A stretch of DNA of 64,000 bases from NCBI RefSeq assembly GCF_905163445.1, contig NC_053202.1, forward strand, positions 10,230,001 through 10,294,000. The letters run 5' to 3'. The translations under genes were made by a program, and so were the position numbers. The notes under the pieces were generated by a model. It was given only the letters and a program-made list of their open reading frames with translations. It was not told the DNA's origin and searched no databases. The stretch comes from Pararge aegeria (Eukaryota > Arthropoda > Insecta > Lepidoptera > Nymphalidae). Shown here in pieces: positions 63,933-64,000 of the stretch (position 1 is the stretch's first letter; each line of letters begins with the position of its first letter).

Positions 63933-64000
63933 TATATACATATGTATGTCATGCTGTGTATAGTTGCAATGCTGTGTCGTATATATATATATATAACACA

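Larger units (their letters stand above)
61412..64000 (+). repeat. Large duplicated segment, copy B (continues past the window)
   Basis: Matches copy A from its first base (AGTATCTGCTATATC) to the end of the window, lacking only the hAT insertion. Few substitutions (for example 55635 versus 61906, 57276 versus 63515). Confidence 0.92.

Overview
This window is AT-rich, repeat-dominated animal DNA that reads as a butterfly or moth (Lepidoptera). Three things support this: tRNA-derived SINEs of a lepidopteran type, short Helitron-like elements ending in CTAG|T, and an arthropod-type serotonin receptor gene. The species cannot be fixed from sequence alone. There are no bacterial-style operons.

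Only one host gene is convincing. It is a two-exon, minus-strand serotonin receptor of the 5-HT7 type (exon 1 at 42525-41584, exon 2 at 40402-39653), encoding about 563 residues with all seven membrane segments. Its 1.18 kb intron carries a four-unit, ~118 bp tandem repeat beside the splice donor. Three of the units contain a perfect ATGCAAAT octamer.

Layout. 1-10.6 kb: retroposon tails, a palindromic pentanucleotide satellite, inverted repeats, SINEs, a MITE with clear target-site duplications, fragments of reverse transcriptase, and a structured 240 bp tandem duplication. 10.7-18.1 kb: two large non-LTR retrotransposons lying head-to-tail on the minus strand. The first has an intact ORF1 and a broken ORF2. 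The second is an RTE-type element with a long intact endonuclease/reverse-transcriptase frame. 18.1-39.6 kb: mostly noncoding DNA with SINEs, MITEs, a degraded retrotransposon with a restriction-like endonuclease, Helitron ends and long stretches with nothing recognisable. 39.6-43 kb: the 5-HT7 gene. 43-55 kb: more SINEs, nested insertions, a perfect 28 bp hairpin and a triplicated SINE tail. 55.1-64 kb: a segment present twice, offset by 6,271 bp. The first copy contains a Helitron interrupted by a 1,405 bp hAT transposon; the second copy preserves the same Helitron without it.

Apart from the receptor, what is seen is a record of transposon activity: nested insertions whose order can be read from target-site duplications and from the filled/empty pair. 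I found no evidence for a new multi-gene system. The most unusual signals are the octamer array in the receptor intron, the filled/empty hAT site, and several short structured repeats.
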